DNA from: Bacillota bacterium
Lineage (GTDB): Bacteria > Bacillota > Clostridia > Christensenellales > Aristaeellaceae
Assembly (NCBI GenBank): GCA_963169565.1
Contig: CAUJDI010000053.1
Coordinates: 1-41,811 of the forward strand
Length of the DNA: 41,811 bases
Direction: 5' to 3'
The position numbers and the translations under genes are program-made. Position 1 is the stretch's first letter; each line of letters begins with the position of its first letter. The notes under the pieces are model-generated. The model was not told the DNA's origin and did not search any database. It saw only the letters and a list, made by a program, of their open reading frames with translations. Positions 31,828 through 40,315 of this stretch are shown piece by piece.

Positions 31828-32721
31828 ATGGCGAAGAAAAATACGATAAAGAACACAGCCAAGAAAAAGGTTACCCTATGGAAACGCTTTCGGAACAACA
31901 AGGCGGCTCTGATTGCGTGCATCGTGCTGATCGTCCTGCTTACCATGATATTTGCAGCGTCAGTATTCACCAGTTACAATGTAAACACCAGCGACCTGCG
32001 TGCACGCCTGTCCCCTCCCGGCACGCCGGGCCGTGCGGGTAACAGCAACCACATCCTGGGAACTGACCAATTGGGCCGTGACCTGTTCGCGCGGCTTCTC
32101 TACGGCGGCCGTGCCTCATTGCGCGTCGGGTTCACTGTAACAGTGATCGGTGCGATTATCGGCATCGTTCTGGGGCTCAGCGCCGGTTATTTTGGCGGCT
32201 GGACGGACATGATCATCATGCGGCTCGTTGATATATGGTCATCTGCGCCAACGCTGCTGATCGCCATGACCGTCGTTATGATCATGGGACCAGGTGAAGG
32301 CAACCTGATCATCGCGCTATCCATCGCAAGCTGGACGCTCTTCTGCCGCATGGCACGAAGTCAGGCGCTTGTGATGCGAAACTCACCGATGGTCGAATCC
32401 GGACATGCGATCGGCGTATCAACCCCTCAGATCATGTCCAAACACGTTGCCCCGAATATCCTTTCGCCGCTTGTGACGACGTTCGTCATTGAAACCGCGC
32501 ACTTCATCAACGCGGAGGCCAACCTGAGCTTTCTGGGCTTTGGCGTGCAGCCGCCCGATACTTCATGGGGGCTGATACTGGGCGAAGGCCGCAAGTACCT
32601 CGTCCAGGCACCGTGGATCGTCATCTACCCCGGGTTGGTGATAGGTATTACCGTGCTGTGCCTGAACCTGATCGGGGACTGGATCCGTGATGAATTCGAT
32701 CCGCTGGCCGTCAAGCACTAA
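31828..32721 (+). CDS. dppC: Dipeptide/oligopeptide ABC transporter permease 2 (DppC-like)
   Basis: 297 residues with ATG at 31828 after TTAGGGAGGGCGAAGGA; an earlier in-frame ATG lies inside dppB and is rejected. A Lys-rich N terminus precedes the first helix, then HILGTDQLGRDLFARLLYGGRASL, the DppC hallmark, an EAA loop VESGHAIGVSTPQIMSKHVAPN and ANLSFLGFGVQPPDTSWG near the C terminus. Six membrane segments. Partner of the preceding permease. Confidence 0.92.
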   Translation: MAKKNTIKNTAKKKVTLWKRFRNNKAALIACIVLIVLLTMIFAASVFTSYNVNTSDLRARLSPPGTPGRAGNSNHILGTDQLGRDLFARLLYGGRASLRVGFTVTVIGAIIGIVLGLSAGYFGGWTDMIIMRLVDIWSSAPTLLIAMTVVMIMGPGEGNLIIALSIASWTLFCRMARSQALVMRNSPMVESGHAIGVSTPQIMSKHVAPNILSPLVTTFVIETAHFINAEANLSFLGFGVQPPDTSWGLILGEGRKYLVQAPWIVIYPGLVIGITVLCLNLIGDWIRDEFDPLAVKH

Positions 32722-32740
32722 AAGAGAGGAGGCAGAAGGA

Positions 32741-33751
32741 ATGATCAACGATGAAAGCATCAAGAAATCGCTGGTTTCTGTAAGGAATATCAAGAAGTAT
32801 TTCCCCGTAGGCGGCGGTTTGATCAGCAAGGCCAAGTCGTATGTCCATGCGGTGGATGACGTATCCCTGGATATCTACACTGGTCAGACGCTGGGGGTCG
32901 TCGGCGAGAGCGGGTGCGGAAAGACCACGATGGGCCGGCTGGTTCTGAAGCTTTTGAATAAAACCGCCGGAGAGATCTATTTCAAAGGCGAGGATATCTA
33001 TAAGTACAACAAACAGCAGGCCAAGCATTTCCGTACCAAGGCGCAGCTCATTTTTCAGGATTCATTCAGCTCGTTTGACAGCCGCAATAAAATCGGCAAG
33101 ATCGTCGGGGAACCTCTGGTCGTCCACAACGTGGCCAAAGGTCAGGAACTTGAGGACCGTGTGGCGGGGCTGCTGCGCACCGTGGGTTTGAAGCCTGAGC
33201 TGATGGATGAATATCCGTATACATTGGCCGCCGGGCAGAAACAATGTGTCGGCGTCGCGCGCTCGATCGCGCTGTATCCGGAATTCATCGTGGCTGATGA
33301 GCCCATTTCCGCGCTGGACGTTTCTGTCCGCGCCATGATGCTCAACCTGCTCAAAGATCTGCAGAAGAGTCATAATCTGACCTACATGTTCATATCCCAT
33401 GACATTCGAGTCGTACGCTGGCTGTCTTCCCACATCGCGATCATGTACGTGGGAAAGCTGGTCGAGTACGCAGAAACACCGGAGGTCTTCGCGCATCGCC
33501 TGCACCCATACACCGAAGCGCTGCTGACAGCTGTCCCGATTGAGGATCCGACGCTCAGGCACATCAAGTGTGAGATACTCCTGGGCGAAGTTCCCTCCCC
33601 GGTCGATCCGCCTCCGGGCTGCCGTTTCGCCCCAAGGTGCTTCCTGGCAAATGAACGCTGCTTCAAGGAAGACCCACAGCTTGAGGAACGCAGACCGGGG
33701 CACTGGGTTGCCTGCTTCGAGGATTTCGAGGGCCAGGCGGAAATCTCCTGA
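32741..33751 (+). CDS. dppF: Dipeptide/oligopeptide ABC transporter ATPase 2 (DppF/OppF-like)
   Basis: 336 residues with ATG at 32741 after GAGAGGAGGCAGAAGGA. Walker A GESGCGKTT, Q-loop IFQDSFSSFD, Walker B IVADEPISALD and switch FISHDIRVV (His present). The signature, usually LSGGQRQR, reads LAAGQKQC (residues 162-169), an unusual loss of Ser and Gly. The C-terminal extension has DPPPGCRFAPRCFLANERC as in OppF. With the DppD-like subunit it makes a heterodimer whose two ATP sites are probably unequal (see findings). Confidence 0.92.
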   Translation: MINDESIKKSLVSVRNIKKYFPVGGGLISKAKSYVHAVDDVSLDIYTGQTLGVVGESGCGKTTMGRLVLKLLNKTAGEIYFKGEDIYKYNKQQAKHFRTKAQLIFQDSFSSFDSRNKIGKIVGEPLVVHNVAKGQELEDRVAGLLRTVGLKPELMDEYPYTLAAGQKQCVGVARSIALYPEFIVADEPISALDVSVRAMMLNLLKDLQKSHNLTYMFISHDIRVVRWLSSHIAIMYVGKLVEYAETPEVFAHRLHPYTEALLTAVPIEDPTLRHIKCEILLGEVPSPVDPPPGCRFAPRCFLANERCFKEDPQLEERRPGHWVACFEDFEGQAEIS

Positions 33752-33778
33752 CGCGCGGTACAGCGTCATATCAGGTCT

Positions 33779-33799
33779 TAGCGGGCCAAATGCCCGTTA
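33779..33799 (+). promoter_or_regulatory. Small hairpin before the peptide-binding-protein gene
   Basis: TAGCGGGC pairs with GCCCGTTA (one G-T pair) across a CAAAT loop, 41 bases before the ATG at 33841 and followed by AACAAAG, so not a terminator. It may set mRNA processing and relative expression of the binding protein. Confidence 0.45.
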
Positions 33800-33840
33800 A
33801 CAAAGAAAAGGCGCCCACAATACTATGAGGAGGAGAAACA

Positions 33841-35352
33841 ATGAAAAAGACACTGACCCTTCTGCTGACTGCCATCATCTGCCTGGGCCTCGTCATGTCC
33901 GCGTCCGCCGCCGGCCGCGCTGACAAGGAAAGCATCACCATCGCGCTGCAGGGCGAACTGACCACGCTGGATGCCCAGTATCCGGATGACGGCAACATGC
34001 GCCCCATCACACAGAACATCTATGATACGCTGTACGTCCTTGAAAAGGAAACACTTGAGCCCAAGCCTTGGCTTGCAACCGGGATGAACCTGGTGGACAG
34101 CCTGACCTGGGAGTTCAAGCTTCGCGAAGGGGTCAAGTTCCATGACGGCAGCCCTCTGACAGTTGAGGATGTGGTATTCTCGATCAACCGCAATATCAGC
34201 CCGGAACTTAACTCCCAATTCCTCAACAGCGTAGACGCGATTGACCATGCGGAGGCGGTGGACGCCAATACATTCCGTATCGTCACCAAAGAGCCCGACC
34301 CGCTCCTGCTCAAACGTCTGACACTGATTCCGATTCTCTCAAAGGCTTTCACTGAGGCGCATACCGCCAACGAACTCACGCTCGTCGCAAATGGCACGGG
34401 GCCGTATAAGTTCGTTGAATGGAAGTCCGGTTCCCACGTAAAGATCACCGCAAATGAAAACTATTGGGGCGAAGCGCCTGCGATCAAGAACGCGACCTAC
34501 CGGTTCATCGAAGAAAAACTGACAGCGCTTTCCGCGCTGCAGGCGGGCGAGGTTGACCTTGCAGTCAACATACTGCCCGAGTATGTTGAGAACACCCCCA
34601 AGGTATTTACAAACACCTCCTTTGAAACCTACTGGGTCCGCTTTAACCAGATCCCTGAAAACAACAGCGTTTTCAAGAACAAGGACCTTCGCCTGGCCGC
34701 TAACTACGCAATTGATTTCAACACGATCGCGGAAGCCCTTTTCCTGGGGTACGCGACACCCTGCCAGGGGCAGATGGGCCGTGATGGTTACGTTGGGTAT
34801 AACCCGAACATCATTGAGTACCCGTATGATGTTGAGAAGGCCAAGGAACTGATGAAAGCCGCCGGCTACAACGGGGAAGAGATCGAATTTGTTTCCCAGC
34901 GCGGACGTTGGCTGAAAGACGGGGAACTCACCGAGGCCATCGCGTCCTATCTGTTGGAAGCCGGGTTCAACGTCAAAACAAAGATCCTATCCTGGAGTGA
35001 ATGGCTGAATGTGCTCTTTGACAAAACCAAGGCGCCGGACATTATCCTCAGCTCCAACTCCAACGACTTCTTTGATATGGATCGTCCCTTCAGCGCCTGC
35101 GTGCTGAGCACCAGCAGCCAGTCAGCCATGAACAATCCTGAGTATGACGCGGCCATTCTGGCTGCCCGCCAGGAGCTCGACACGGCAAAACGCCAGGCAA
35201 TGTATGAAGATTTGGCCGCCAAGTTCCATGAGGACCCGTTCGCGCTCTACACGCTCTCAATCAATGACCTGCACGGTGGGGCGGCCGATTTGAACTGGAC
35301 GCCGCGCCGCGACACCAGGCTGTACCTCATTGAGATGTCTTTCTCTGACTGA
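33841..35352 (+). CDS. dppA: Family 5 extracellular solute-binding protein (DppA/OppA-like)
   Basis: 503 residues with ATG at 33841 after GAGGAGGAGAAACA. The signal peptide MKKTLTLLLTAIICLGLVMS runs to about ASAAG with no lipobox cysteine at the cleavage site. Family 5 motifs are IALQGELTTLDAQYPDD, LREGVKFHDGSPLTVEDVVFSINR, GTGPYKFVEWKSGSHVKI and NKDLRLAANYAIDFNTIAEALF. Binds peptides or related ligands outside the inner membrane and hands them to DppBC. Last gene of the operon; a strong terminator lies 57 bases after its stop. Confidence 0.93.
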   Translation: MKKTLTLLLTAIICLGLVMSASAAGRADKESITIALQGELTTLDAQYPDDGNMRPITQNIYDTLYVLEKETLEPKPWLATGMNLVDSLTWEFKLREGVKFHDGSPLTVEDVVFSINRNISPELNSQFLNSVDAIDHAEAVDANTFRIVTKEPDPLLLKRLTLIPILSKAFTEAHTANELTLVANGTGPYKFVEWKSGSHVKITANENYWGEAPAIKNATYRFIEEKLTALSALQAGEVDLAVNILPEYVENTPKVFTNTSFETYWVRFNQIPENNSVFKNKDLRLAANYAIDFNTIAEALFLGYATPCQGQMGRDGYVGYNPNIIEYPYDVEKAKELMKAAGYNGEEIEFVSQRGRWLKDGELTEAIASYLLEAGFNVKTKILSWSEWLNVLFDKTKAPDIILSSNSNDFFDMDRPFSACVLSTSSQSAMNNPEYDAAILAARQELDTAKRQAMYEDLAAKFHEDPFALYTLSINDLHGGAADLNWTPRRDTRLYLIEMSFSD

Positions 35353-35408
35353 ACAGGGATTCTATGAATCCAACTGGTAGTAACCTGAACGATACCTGAG
35401 GCAGGGCT

Positions 35409-35450
35409 GTGGGGGCAGAATCCTTTTGAAGTCTGCCCCCACTTTATATT
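35409..35450 (+). terminator. Strong intrinsic terminator of the peptide ABC operon
   Basis: GTGGGGGCAGA (35409-35419) pairs perfectly with TCTGCCCCCAC (35432-35442) around a 12-base loop and is followed by TTTATATTCTTATTC. Confidence 0.85.
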
Positions 35451-35470
35451 CTTATTCGAGGAGTTGTCTT

Positions 35471-36268
35471 ATGCACCGGCAGGATCTGCAGTTTGAGCTG
35501 GCATTCTATCGACGCCTGGAATACATGGGCATTCTTTATTTTCACCCGAAGCAGTTGGCGGTCAAATATCCGGATGTGCTTTTTTTCATTATGTATGTCT
35601 GCAACTTGCTCTTGAATAAGAAATTATCCTTAAGCGGCGCGAACGCCATACAAAGCCGATTGAATCACAGCCCTGAGGAGTGGCTGCAGATCCTCAATTG
35701 GGAAGAGGGCCGGCCATACACGCCGCCTTGCAAAGTAACCGCATACAGGGGGTATGCAAGGAGCGCGATGACGTCATCGCTGTATTTCAGGAAGAACCTG
35801 CACTTCCGATTTGGTTGTATGGGTTTTGGCTTTTTCTCAAACAAGAGGCACTTTGACCGTTGTGCCTGCGGAAGTGTATTCGGCTTGATGGAGACCATTT
35901 ATAGAGTGAACTCTTCTGTCTCGGATGATCTTGATATCGGCCGCCGCGTATCAAACTCTGAACAGATCCAGACACTGTCGATGATTTGGAAAGCGGCTTC
36001 GGCTGTCGGACATCTTGAACTGGGGAAGGAACTGTACAAAGGCAACTGGCGCGCCGTAGCGATCGCCCTGTATAGAGAACTGACGGAAGACGACTCTCCA
36101 ATTTGTGCAGAAAGCCCTGATATGTCGACGCCTTCCGGCGTTTCCCGGGTCATTGGCTCGCTCAAGGCAGGATTGCCATTCTCTCAGCATGGGGAAACCC
36201 CAAACCAGATATTTGAGGATGCGCAGGAGAGAGAAGATGCAACTAACTTTCGGGGCACAGGCAGCTGA
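35471..36268 (+). CDS. Unknown 265-residue protein
   Basis: 265 residues with ATG at 35471 after CGAGGAGTTGTCTT, which supports translation. A longer frame from 35426 would begin inside the terminator. I recognise no family. Visible features are a hydrophobic stretch VLFFIMYVCNLLL near residue 50, a Cys/Phe-rich middle (FGCMGFGFFSNKRHFDRCACG), and an acidic, low-complexity C terminus. It is less GC-rich than the transporter genes. It begins just after the terminator of the peptide operon and precedes the Mur-ligase-like gene by 210 bases without its own clear promoter. Confidence 0.55.
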   Translation: MHRQDLQFELAFYRRLEYMGILYFHPKQLAVKYPDVLFFIMYVCNLLLNKKLSLSGANAIQSRLNHSPEEWLQILNWEEGRPYTPPCKVTAYRGYARSAMTSSLYFRKNLHFRFGCMGFGFFSNKRHFDRCACGSVFGLMETIYRVNSSVSDDLDIGRRVSNSEQIQTLSMIWKAASAVGHLELGKELYKGNWRAVAIALYRELTEDDSPICAESPDMSTPSGVSRVIGSLKAGLPFSQHGETPNQIFEDAQEREDATNFRGTGS

Positions 36269-36478
36269 ACGTTTTTCCTATATGAAATGAATTCGGCGAA
36301 TATGCCCTGATGCAAAACTACTTAACGCTGTTTCCCTTTTCTTTGTCATCCTACACATGCTGCGGCTTCTCCTCAACCGTTCGGTTTCCATGAATCCGGC
36401 GAAACCTTCTACCGATTCAAAGCGTCAGTGCTCTCGTATGGTAAAAGGTGTACGAACCATTTATCCCGGAGGCAATGC

Positions 36479-38182
36479 ATGATCATCATCGCCCTGCTGG
36501 CACTACTGTTATTCCTGGGCTACTTCAATTTTTCATATCAGGTACTAAAGCGGCAGCTTCGCATGATGCAGCAAGGCGATTATCGCTTTGAAAAATATGT
36601 GGATCTCGCCAAGACGTATCGAAAAACCGAAAGCATGTGGGTGATGGTCGGCTCTGCCGCTGTCAGTTTTCTGGCACGGAACAATATACCGATCCTGCAG
36701 TATTACCTGCTGCATATCATTGTATTTGCCACACTTGGTTTATTGCACAGGAGAAAACCGGTGGAGAGGTCACCCGTCATGGATGGCCGCATGATCAGGC
36801 TTTCTGTGGGGGCTGTCGTTCTGTTTTTCGCCTTGCTGCTGTTGATGGGTGTCTTGTTCAGGCATTCTTTCTGGTGGGAACTGCCTTTTGTGCTGACTTT
36901 TTTAGGATTTTTTTCTGATATCTGGATCATTCTGGCCAACTCCATTCTGCGCCCGTATGAAAAGCGGCATATCAGCAAACGTTTCCGTTCAGTCAACAGC
37001 ATAGCAGCGGTTCTTGCCAAAACGCGCGCGGATTCCGGACGAAAGCCTCTGCGCATTGTCGGTGTTACGGGCAGTTATGGTAAGTCAAATTTTCTCGATA
37101 TTGCTTCACAGATCCTCAGTACGGAGTACCAAGTACTGCGCTCGCAGCCTGACAAGGCTGGTTCGCTGGAGAACGCGGAAAAGCTGATCCGTGAAGGCCT
37201 GACATCCGACTGTGACCTGATGCTGATTGAGATTGCTTCCAAACACCAGGGAGATGTTAAGGAGTTTTGTGCGACACTGATGCCGGACTTTGGCGTGGTC
37301 ACCGGCATTGCTGAACGGAACATGGGAACTTTCAATTCTATCGACCAGATTGCAGAGACGCAGATGGAGATAGCGGATTGCCTGCGAACATCAGATGGAT
37401 TGCTTGTGCTGAATTATGAGGACGGTATCCTGCGGAAACAGAAGGCTGATTCTCTGCCCTTGCTGCGTTATGGCATTTACCAGGGCGGTGGAGCACCTTC
37501 CCATTTGGATATCTGGGCGTCCGATATCAAATACCGTCTGGGAGGCAGCGAGTTTATTCTTCATGATAAAGCGCAGCTCAGCTGCGCTTGCAGCATCCCT
37601 TTGACGGGGGCTTTCAACCTGCTGCACTGTATTGGGGCGATCGGCCTTGCGCTGCATTCAGGGATGACACTTAATGGAATCCTTTCTGCTCTTCCCGCAA
37701 TCAAGCCCCGGAAAGGATACCTGCGCGTGCTGCCCGAAGGGGAGTGGCTTTCTTTCATCAGCGAAAAGGCAGCCCTGTCCCGGCGTGGACACAGTTTTGA
37801 AACAAGTTGGCCTGCTTCCATCACGGTGGTGGATGACAGCTTGCAGACCAGCCTTGAAGGCGCAAAGGATAGCCTGACCATGCTGAAGGATTGTGAGGGA
37901 TGCCGCATCCTGCTGACACCCGGTTTACGCAATCAGGGAAGTCAGGAAGAGGAATATAACCGACGCTTGGGCCGGCACGCCGCGCGCTGCTGCGATAAAA
38001 TGGTTGTGATCGGCAAAGAAGCTGTGTCAGCGGTCGAGGATGGTGCCAGTAGGGGAGGTTTTGCATCTGATGACATTTATCCTGCGCTTGATGAGAAGGA
38101 TGCTCTTCAAAAGGCAAGCCGGCTCGCATGGGAAGCGGCGGATGTGGGTCGACAAGTTTTTCTGATCATGCTTGGCCGCTGA
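36479..38182 (+). CDS. Membrane-anchored Mur ligase-like protein (MurF-related)
   Basis: 567 residues with ATG at 36479 after CCGGAGGCAATGC. The first about 165 residues contain four or so hydrophobic segments (for example IIIALLALLLFLGYF and VGAVVLFFALLLLMGVLF). The rest is a Mur ligase: P-loop GVTGSYGKS (residues 195-203), LIEIASKHQGDVKEFC (MurF EMG-GDI block), FGVVTGIAERNMGTF (GIxxxHL-like, with Asn where His is usual), ITVVDDSLQTSLEGAKDSL (the D-Y-A/N-P block in MurF form). Mur ligases form amide bonds between UDP-muramyl peptides and amino acids using ATP. The membrane part and the changed motifs suggest a specialised ligase rather than the housekeeping MurF. Confidence 0.75.
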   Translation: MIIIALLALLLFLGYFNFSYQVLKRQLRMMQQGDYRFEKYVDLAKTYRKTESMWVMVGSAAVSFLARNNIPILQYYLLHIIVFATLGLLHRRKPVERSPVMDGRMIRLSVGAVVLFFALLLLMGVLFRHSFWWELPFVLTFLGFFSDIWIILANSILRPYEKRHISKRFRSVNSIAAVLAKTRADSGRKPLRIVGVTGSYGKSNFLDIASQILSTEYQVLRSQPDKAGSLENAEKLIREGLTSDCDLMLIEIASKHQGDVKEFCATLMPDFGVVTGIAERNMGTFNSIDQIAETQMEIADCLRTSDGLLVLNYEDGILRKQKADSLPLLRYGIYQGGGAPSHLDIWASDIKYRLGGSEFILHDKAQLSCACSIPLTGAFNLLHCIGAIGLALHSGMTLNGILSALPAIKPRKGYLRVLPEGEWLSFISEKAALSRRGHSFETSWPASITVVDDSLQTSLEGAKDSLTMLKDCEGCRILLTPGLRNQGSQEEEYNRRLGRHAARCCDKMVVIGKEAVSAVEDGASRGGFASDDIYPALDEKDALQKASRLAWEAADVGRQVFLIMLGR

Positions 38183-38792
38183 CAACGCGAGCACGCTCTA
38201 TGGCTATTGGATGATATGAAATTCCTGATAGTCGTGGTTGGATGAACACGCATCGTGCATTGGACACTTCCCAATATGGAAATGGTGCTTGCTGGAAAAT
38301 GCACTGCGGGGAATCATCCCCGATGATCTGCAGGATCGGGAATGGTCCTTGCTTGACAAGGAGCTGTCATGGCTGAAGGCGCTGAACGGAGGAAACCGGA
38401 CCCCTTGTTTTTTCTGTGTGTCCCTTTGATAATCAAGGGCAATGGATTGCAATGAAGGGGGTCAAATCGTATAATTTTCATACAGTCAGTTCTATTATGA
38501 GAGGTTCCGAAAAGCCTTCAGCCTGGGAAGGGAAGCGGATGAACGGGAAGCACGGGTGGGCTTTATACGGGCTGAAACAGAGCCATCCTGCTCCATGTGA
38601 CTGTCAGCCGCCGCAGCCCGGCAATCAAGTTCCTTTTTCCGGCAGGGGCCAGGTTTGCTGTCTTTATCTACCTATTGTTTTCCAAAGTCACGGGAGGCTT
38701 AAGGGTTACCTTTCCTTTCCTGGATTGTCCCAAATCGTTGATTGAACAGGCTGCCATTTGAGCGGCGGGATGTTCATTGTCAGGAGGACGAG
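38183..38792. other. Intergenic stretch between Mur-ligase-like gene and transporter
   Basis: 610 bases. It contains a promoter (38447-38475). Two open frames (38238-38429 and 38416-38745, plus strand) have no ribosome site or recognisable motif. I see no other feature. Confidence 0.6.
38447..38475 (+). promoter_or_regulatory. Probable promoter of the multi-pass transporter gene
   Basis: -35 TTGCAA (38447-38452), a 17-base spacer, perfect -10 TATAAT (38470-38475). It implies a leader of about 310 bases before the ATG at 38793. Confidence 0.55.
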
Positions 38793-40163
38793 ATGAATCG
38801 GCTGACAAGAATCAATAATGTCCTGATTCTATTATTTTCCTTGCTGCGAGGCATTAATTACTTCTATAAGAACACCTTGCTCCAGGCAATATCGGCGGCG
38901 GTACTGCTGATTGTTGTGTTCAGATCCCTGCCAAAAATGAAACCCGCCACGCGGGCTGTGATTCTCGCTCTGATCCTTGTCGGTTCAGCGCTTTTGATTT
39001 TCAAGCGTGTGAACGCCATCAGCTGGCTCAATGCTTTATTGAGCAACGGGAATTTTGCCATGCTGCTCATCCTGGCGCCGATGATATCCGCGCCATTCTC
39101 TTATGAGGATTATCAGGGTGAGCTGAAAACGCTGGCACAACTGCGCATGAGCAACCTGTTGAGTTTCCTGCTGCTGATCAGCGTAACCACGCATCTGTTG
39201 GCGGTCATGATTTCCATCGGCGCGATGCTGATCAACTACGAGCTGATGCATCCGTTCGCTAGGCTGTACAGGGCGGAGGAACCTTTCCTGAAAACCCTCT
39301 CCCGCAGTTATAGCTCCTCTGGCTTTTGGTCTCCGGTATGGGGGTCGGTGATCGTGTTCACTGCTTATCCGGATGTTCATTGGATCTCCAGCATCCCCAT
39401 CGGCATTGCGCTGACTGTGTTGTTCAATGCGATCAATCTTTTCTCCGTATGGTTGGAGATGCGCCGTTTTCCCGGCCGATACCCGGATGCGGTAGCAGAA
39501 CCCGGGGCAAAACTGAACAAACGTATCCTTGGGAAGCTTTTGGTTGTCGCCTCCGCAATGATCGGGGCCATCGTGCTGCTCAATCATTTTACTGGCTGGG
39601 ACCTTATGCTGATCGTTTCAATCATTTCACTGCTGTTCCCTCCCGCTGTTGCCTTGATTCAACGGAAAGTTCCGGAATACCGCACAGAGATGGACCGATA
39701 TTGGCGTGTCCAGCTGCCCAAATCGGGCAGCCAGGTCGCGATGTTCCTGTTCGCAGGGTTCTTGGGCAAATCCCTTTCCATCTCCGGCGTTGGAGATTTG
39801 CTTGTAAATCTCCTGCCATCCTGGCTGACCTCCCGTCCCGGCCTGATGTGCGCAGCCATCATGCTGATGCTCATCATCCCCGGCATTCTGGGCTTGCATC
39901 CGGTGGCTACCGGCACAGCGATGGTTACTGCGCTTGTACCCGCGAACCTTGGGCTGACCAATTTGACTTTTGCGCTGACCATCCTGACCGGGTGGCTGAT
40001 TACCATCATGATGGCGCCGTTTTCGGCTACCGCGCTGATGCTATCATCCTTCAACGGCAGGAGTTCGTATTATAACTCAGTTGGCATCAACTGGCGTTTT
40101 TCCATTGTCTGTGTTGCGGTGTTTTCTGTCTTGATCAGTTGGATCGGCCCCATGCTCTCATAA
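38793..40163 (+). CDS. Multi-pass membrane protein, transporter-like, family not identified
   Basis: 456 residues with ATG at 38793 after CAGGAGGACGAG; the longer frame from 38742 is rejected because it lacks this site. Ten or more hydrophobic segments, no signal peptide. Two blocks look functional: SYSSSGFWSPVWGSVIVFTAY in the first half, and HPVATGTAMVTALVPANLGL with a following LTGWLITIMMAPFSATALM in the second half. The arrangement is reminiscent of ion-transporter-superfamily carriers (citrate, arsenite or dicarboxylate types), where two re-entrant loops bind substrate. I cannot name the family. It is convergent with porB and ends before a bidirectional terminator. Confidence 0.75.
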   Translation: MNRLTRINNVLILLFSLLRGINYFYKNTLLQAISAAVLLIVVFRSLPKMKPATRAVILALILVGSALLIFKRVNAISWLNALLSNGNFAMLLILAPMISAPFSYEDYQGELKTLAQLRMSNLLSFLLLISVTTHLLAVMISIGAMLINYELMHPFARLYRAEEPFLKTLSRSYSSSGFWSPVWGSVIVFTAYPDVHWISSIPIGIALTVLFNAINLFSVWLEMRRFPGRYPDAVAEPGAKLNKRILGKLLVVASAMIGAIVLLNHFTGWDLMLIVSIISLLFPPAVALIQRKVPEYRTEMDRYWRVQLPKSGSQVAMFLFAGFLGKSLSISGVGDLLVNLLPSWLTSRPGLMCAAIMLMLIIPGILGLHPVATGTAMVTALVPANLGLTNLTFALTILTGWLITIMMAPFSATALMLSSFNGRSSYYNSVGINWRFSIVCVAVFSVLISWIGPMLS

Positions 40164-40240
40164 CCGGAGCGAAACGGGAATGTTGACTGGTCATTGCGGG
40201 GTTTGCTTTGTAAATCAACGGGACGTGTCAGGGAATCAAC

Positions 40241-40268
40241 GAAAAGGGTGCCTGCTGGCACCCTTTTC
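40241..40268. terminator. Bidirectional intrinsic terminator
   Basis: GAAAAGGGTGCC (40241-40252) pairs perfectly with GGCACCCTTTTC (40257-40268) across TGCT. The T-run on one side and A-run on the other allow use in both directions, between the transporter gene (+) and porB (-). Confidence 0.85.
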
Positions 40269-40315
40269 ATGAACGGGCGGCAATCCTGCCGTTGAATTGT
40301 CAACCCAGGACGGGT

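Noticed and set aside
38416..38745. 109-codon open frame before the multi-pass transporter
   Set aside because: Contains the predicted promoter, lacks a ribosome site and reads as low-complexity, non-protein-like sequence.
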